From contig OY723320.1 of NCBI GenBank assembly GCA_963210315.1, positions 620,001-684,000 of the forward strand: 64,000 nucleotides of DNA, given 5' to 3'. Positions within the stretch are counted from its first letter, which is position 1. Every line of letters begins with the position of its first letter. A program made the position numbers and the translations under genes. The notes under the pieces are model-generated. The model was not told the origin of the DNA. It saw only the letters and a list, made by a program, of their open reading frames with translations, and made no database searches. This document shows, piece after piece, positions 61,765-64,000 of this stretch. The DNA comes from Rhynchopus euleeides. Its lineage: Eukaryota > Euglenozoa > Diplonemea > Diplonemida > Diplonemidae.

Positions 61765-61903
61765 GTCTTCGCTCCGGGTCAATTTGGGTCAACTTGGGTC
61801 AATTTGGGTCACCCTGGGGTTTTTCACCTTAGGAAAATGGGGGGCTTCGCTCCGGGTCAATCTGGGTCAGCTTGGGTCAGTGACCCGGAGCGAAGCCCCC
61901 CCC
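61765..61903. repeat. Short tandem 'gggtcaa' repeats within an inverted-repeat element
   Basis: 'gggtcaatttgggtcaactt' type decamers run from about 61787. 'ggggcttcgctccgggtca' at about 61841 is the exact complement of 'tgacccggagcgaagcccc' at about 61880-61900, giving a ~20-bp stem. A related 'gggggtcttcgct' lies at 61767. The same 'gggggtcttcgct' end motif bounds the inverted pair at 39697-39806, suggesting one family of foldback elements. Confidence 0.65.
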
Positions 61904-63128
61904 TTAGGTGACCAAAAATAGGTGAAAATTTTTGCCTATTTTCCCTTGTGTCAAACTTGGAGTCTGACCCAAAAATCGGAATCTGTGACCCATGGTTTAT
62001 ATGGGCAAACCTGAAAATTTCCGACTTTTTCCTCAATTTTTCCCACTTCCTGGCCAGACCTTTCCCGACCCAAAATCAAACAAATGCAACGGAAAATGGC
62101 CAAAAATAGGCCAAAAAACCCCAAATTTTTTTCCGGGGGGCTTCGCCCCCCGGACCCCCCTTGCGTGGGGGGCTTAGCCCCCCACGCCACACGCACCTCC
62201 CGGCCGGTGGCCGGTTCGGTCGTCGTCGGCTGCGGCCAAAGGGCGTGCGGTAGCCGACGCCCTTTTGTGCTCGCCTCCTCCTCCCACACTTCAGTATGTC
62301 GTTTCAGGTGAGTCCGTGTTCCTGCTTTGTTCTTCTGTCGACTGGGGCGGGCCAGTCCTCGTGGGTTGCCGGCCGGTGTGTCCTCCCCCGGGACCCCCTC
62401 CTCCTCCCGCCACTTGCATCTGGTTCAACTTCAGTGAGAGCTGAGCGGGAGCCATACTTGCTCTCTTGGACCATTTGTCCGCAGTCCTGCATCATGAAGA
62501 GTTAGGTAATGCCCAGTCGCAGCCATCCCCCGACCCAGGTGTTCTGCCGTGGGCCAGGTCACCATCTGTAGGTCACCCCGTCACACACCAGTGGGCAGGC
62601 CCTGTCAACGATATCGATGTGACTGCTCTTGCCGCAGGGCAACGGATGTGGGCCTGCATTGCATCCTGTTGCCGCTCAGTTCTGTTCCCACCGGAGCTTC
62701 TTGTTGCGCCGCAGGTCGAACAGCCTTTCGTGTGGTCGGCGCTGATCTTGTATAGAACGTAGGCAGTAGGCTGCTGTGGGTGACCTGCAGGTTACCCGTC
62801 CCTTTCGTGCAGGCAGCGCGAGAGGTGCGATGTTTATGTGTGGGAGCACGGCAGCTGCCCCACACTCCATTCTGCTCTCTTGTCTGCTGTTTATGTTGAA
62901 CAAGGTCTGGCTGCCAGTGATCTCGCTGGGGGTCGGGCAAACTAAAAAAGAGGTCGGGCACAGGGTGGCCGAGCTCGCGAGAAAAAAAGTGCAGCCCAAC
63001 CCCGCCCCGACTTCCCGTGGTATGATGCAAACAGGATCGAATGCACGGCCACAGAACATTTTCACCCAATTCGAGAGGCACCGGATGTTGCTGCCTTTGG
63101 TCGTCCTGCTCGATCAAAAATCAGGAAT

Positions 63129-63170
63129 CCAGCCCCCCAGCCGCCGGAGGCCACGGTAGTGAACATCCTG
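63129..63170 (+). repeat. Dispersed palindromic GC element, partial copy 5
   Basis: This retains only the right half: 'agccccccagccgccggagg' and the 'ccacggtagtgaacatc' tail. Confidence 0.65.
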
Positions 63171-64000
63171 AAAGTCTTCGAAGGCTAGTCCCCACACCGG
63201 TTGGTGCTGTTGCACATTCCAGGCGGGGATGGTCCTTCGCTTGGGGCATGATGAGGTGCGCTTCGATGAACACCATCAAGCCCCCAGCATGCCGTTGGGT
63301 TTTCATACGCTGCGGCGCATGAAAACTCGGCCACAAGGCCGAACCCAAAAGCCCCAAAATCTGACCCGGGAGGTAGGGCCGAGGGTAGGGCCATGCCACC
63401 CCTGGCGGCCCACCCTCCCAAACAATTACAGAAAAAGGGAGGTGGGGCCGCGGCCCCCTGCCAGCCCTGGCACGGGATCACTGCTGGCGGGTAGTTCAGG
63501 CTCGTGGCCCTCCTCGTTCCGGATAGCCCCTCGGACATCCAAATGATTCACGTGCAGCAGCCCATGCGCAGAGAACGGTGTGCCGTCTTGTACAGCAACT
63601 GTTGGACAACTGTTGAAATCGTTTTTCACCAAAAAAAAATCACTCTGCGGGCCTGGTGTTATCGAAATAGGGGCAACTTCGCACGAACGGGGCACGAAAT
63701 ATCAGGGTGGGCCAAGTATGCCTGGGACTTTGGCCTTTTTGGGCCCAAAAAGGGGTCGGGATTCCACTTTTTCTCCAAGGGTTTTTTTAGGGGGGGAAAT
63801 GGCGCGCAATCCCCCTCGCGGGCAAGAAAATCCCCCCATCCCCACCACACAACCAGTGTGAGTGTGGTGTGTGGGTATTGGACGCCCTGTGTGATGAGAG
63901 ATAGTGGCAACACAACAGCAACATGCCAGGCAAGGGGTGCCAAAAATGGGTTTTCGGGGCGTTATTGTAACGACCCCTTCCTATGCCCAGTGGCACAAGC

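Larger units (their letters stand above)
60758..64000. other. Repeat-rich region without a convincing gene
   Basis: Contents: an inverted copy (about 61335-61465) of the segment at 3190-3315; a ~130-bp segment (about 61580-61710) matching 47945-48075; the 'gggtcaatttgggtca' tandem and inverted repeats at 61765-61903; GC hairpins near 62137-62185; and a partial GGAGCCCCCC element at 63129-63170. The remaining open frames are short and show no family features. Confidence 0.6.

Overview
The window is nuclear DNA of a GC-rich unicellular eukaryote. It has long intron-free open frames, a 7-copy-plus WD40 family, cytochrome P450s, a GT90 glycosyltransferase, polytopic membrane and WW-domain proteins, a LINE, a hAT-like DNA transposon and very many short dispersed and palindromic repeats. 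No bacterial or organellar signature is seen. Every host gene I can support lies on the + strand; only the two mobile-element genes are on the - strand. One-way, single-exon, tandemly duplicated genes recall alveolates such as dinoflagellates or chromerids, but this is a weak inference and I do not name a species.

Layout. 0.3-2.9 kb is a 31-bp minisatellite that flips orientation at least three times. 2.9-9.4 kb holds no convincing gene, only dispersed repeats and a duplicated ~360-bp sequence that could fold as RNA. 9.4-11.3 kb encodes a secretory-pathway GT90 enzyme. 11.6-18.8 kb is a tandem WD40 cluster in the order B-A-A-A(pseudo)-B. 21.1-23.7 kb encodes an 867-residue protein with an IPT/TIG-like domain. 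A further WD40 gene lies at 24.7-25.9 kb. 27.1-31.3 kb encodes a 1382-residue WW-domain protein built on an unrecognised repeat. 33.1-36.3 kb carries a WD40 gene split by a 1273-bp insertion flanked by a 174-bp direct duplication, followed by a collapsed WD40 pseudogene. Two ~95% identical P450 genes (36.8-38.5 and 48.2-49.9 kb) belong to a segmental duplication and flank a hAT-like transposon (about 41.6-46.5 kb) with CCCGG-rich ends. 51.2-57.1 kb is a LINE coding for reverse transcriptase, a restriction-like endonuclease and two or three OTU-type protease domains. 58.3-60.8 kb encodes an 8-10-span membrane protein with a ubiquitin-like region and ankyrin-like repeats. 60.8-64 kb is repeat-rich and without a convincing gene.

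How it fits together. The WD40 proteins share a ubiquitin-like N-terminal module and a complete seven-blade propeller; a similar module seems to sit in the cytosolic part of the membrane protein at 58.3 kb. The WD40 and P450 families show recent duplication, gene conversion and local divergence at likely ligand- or substrate-contact regions. No pathway can be assigned to the neighbourhood as a whole. All domain calls rest on motif reading by eye; no database search was run.
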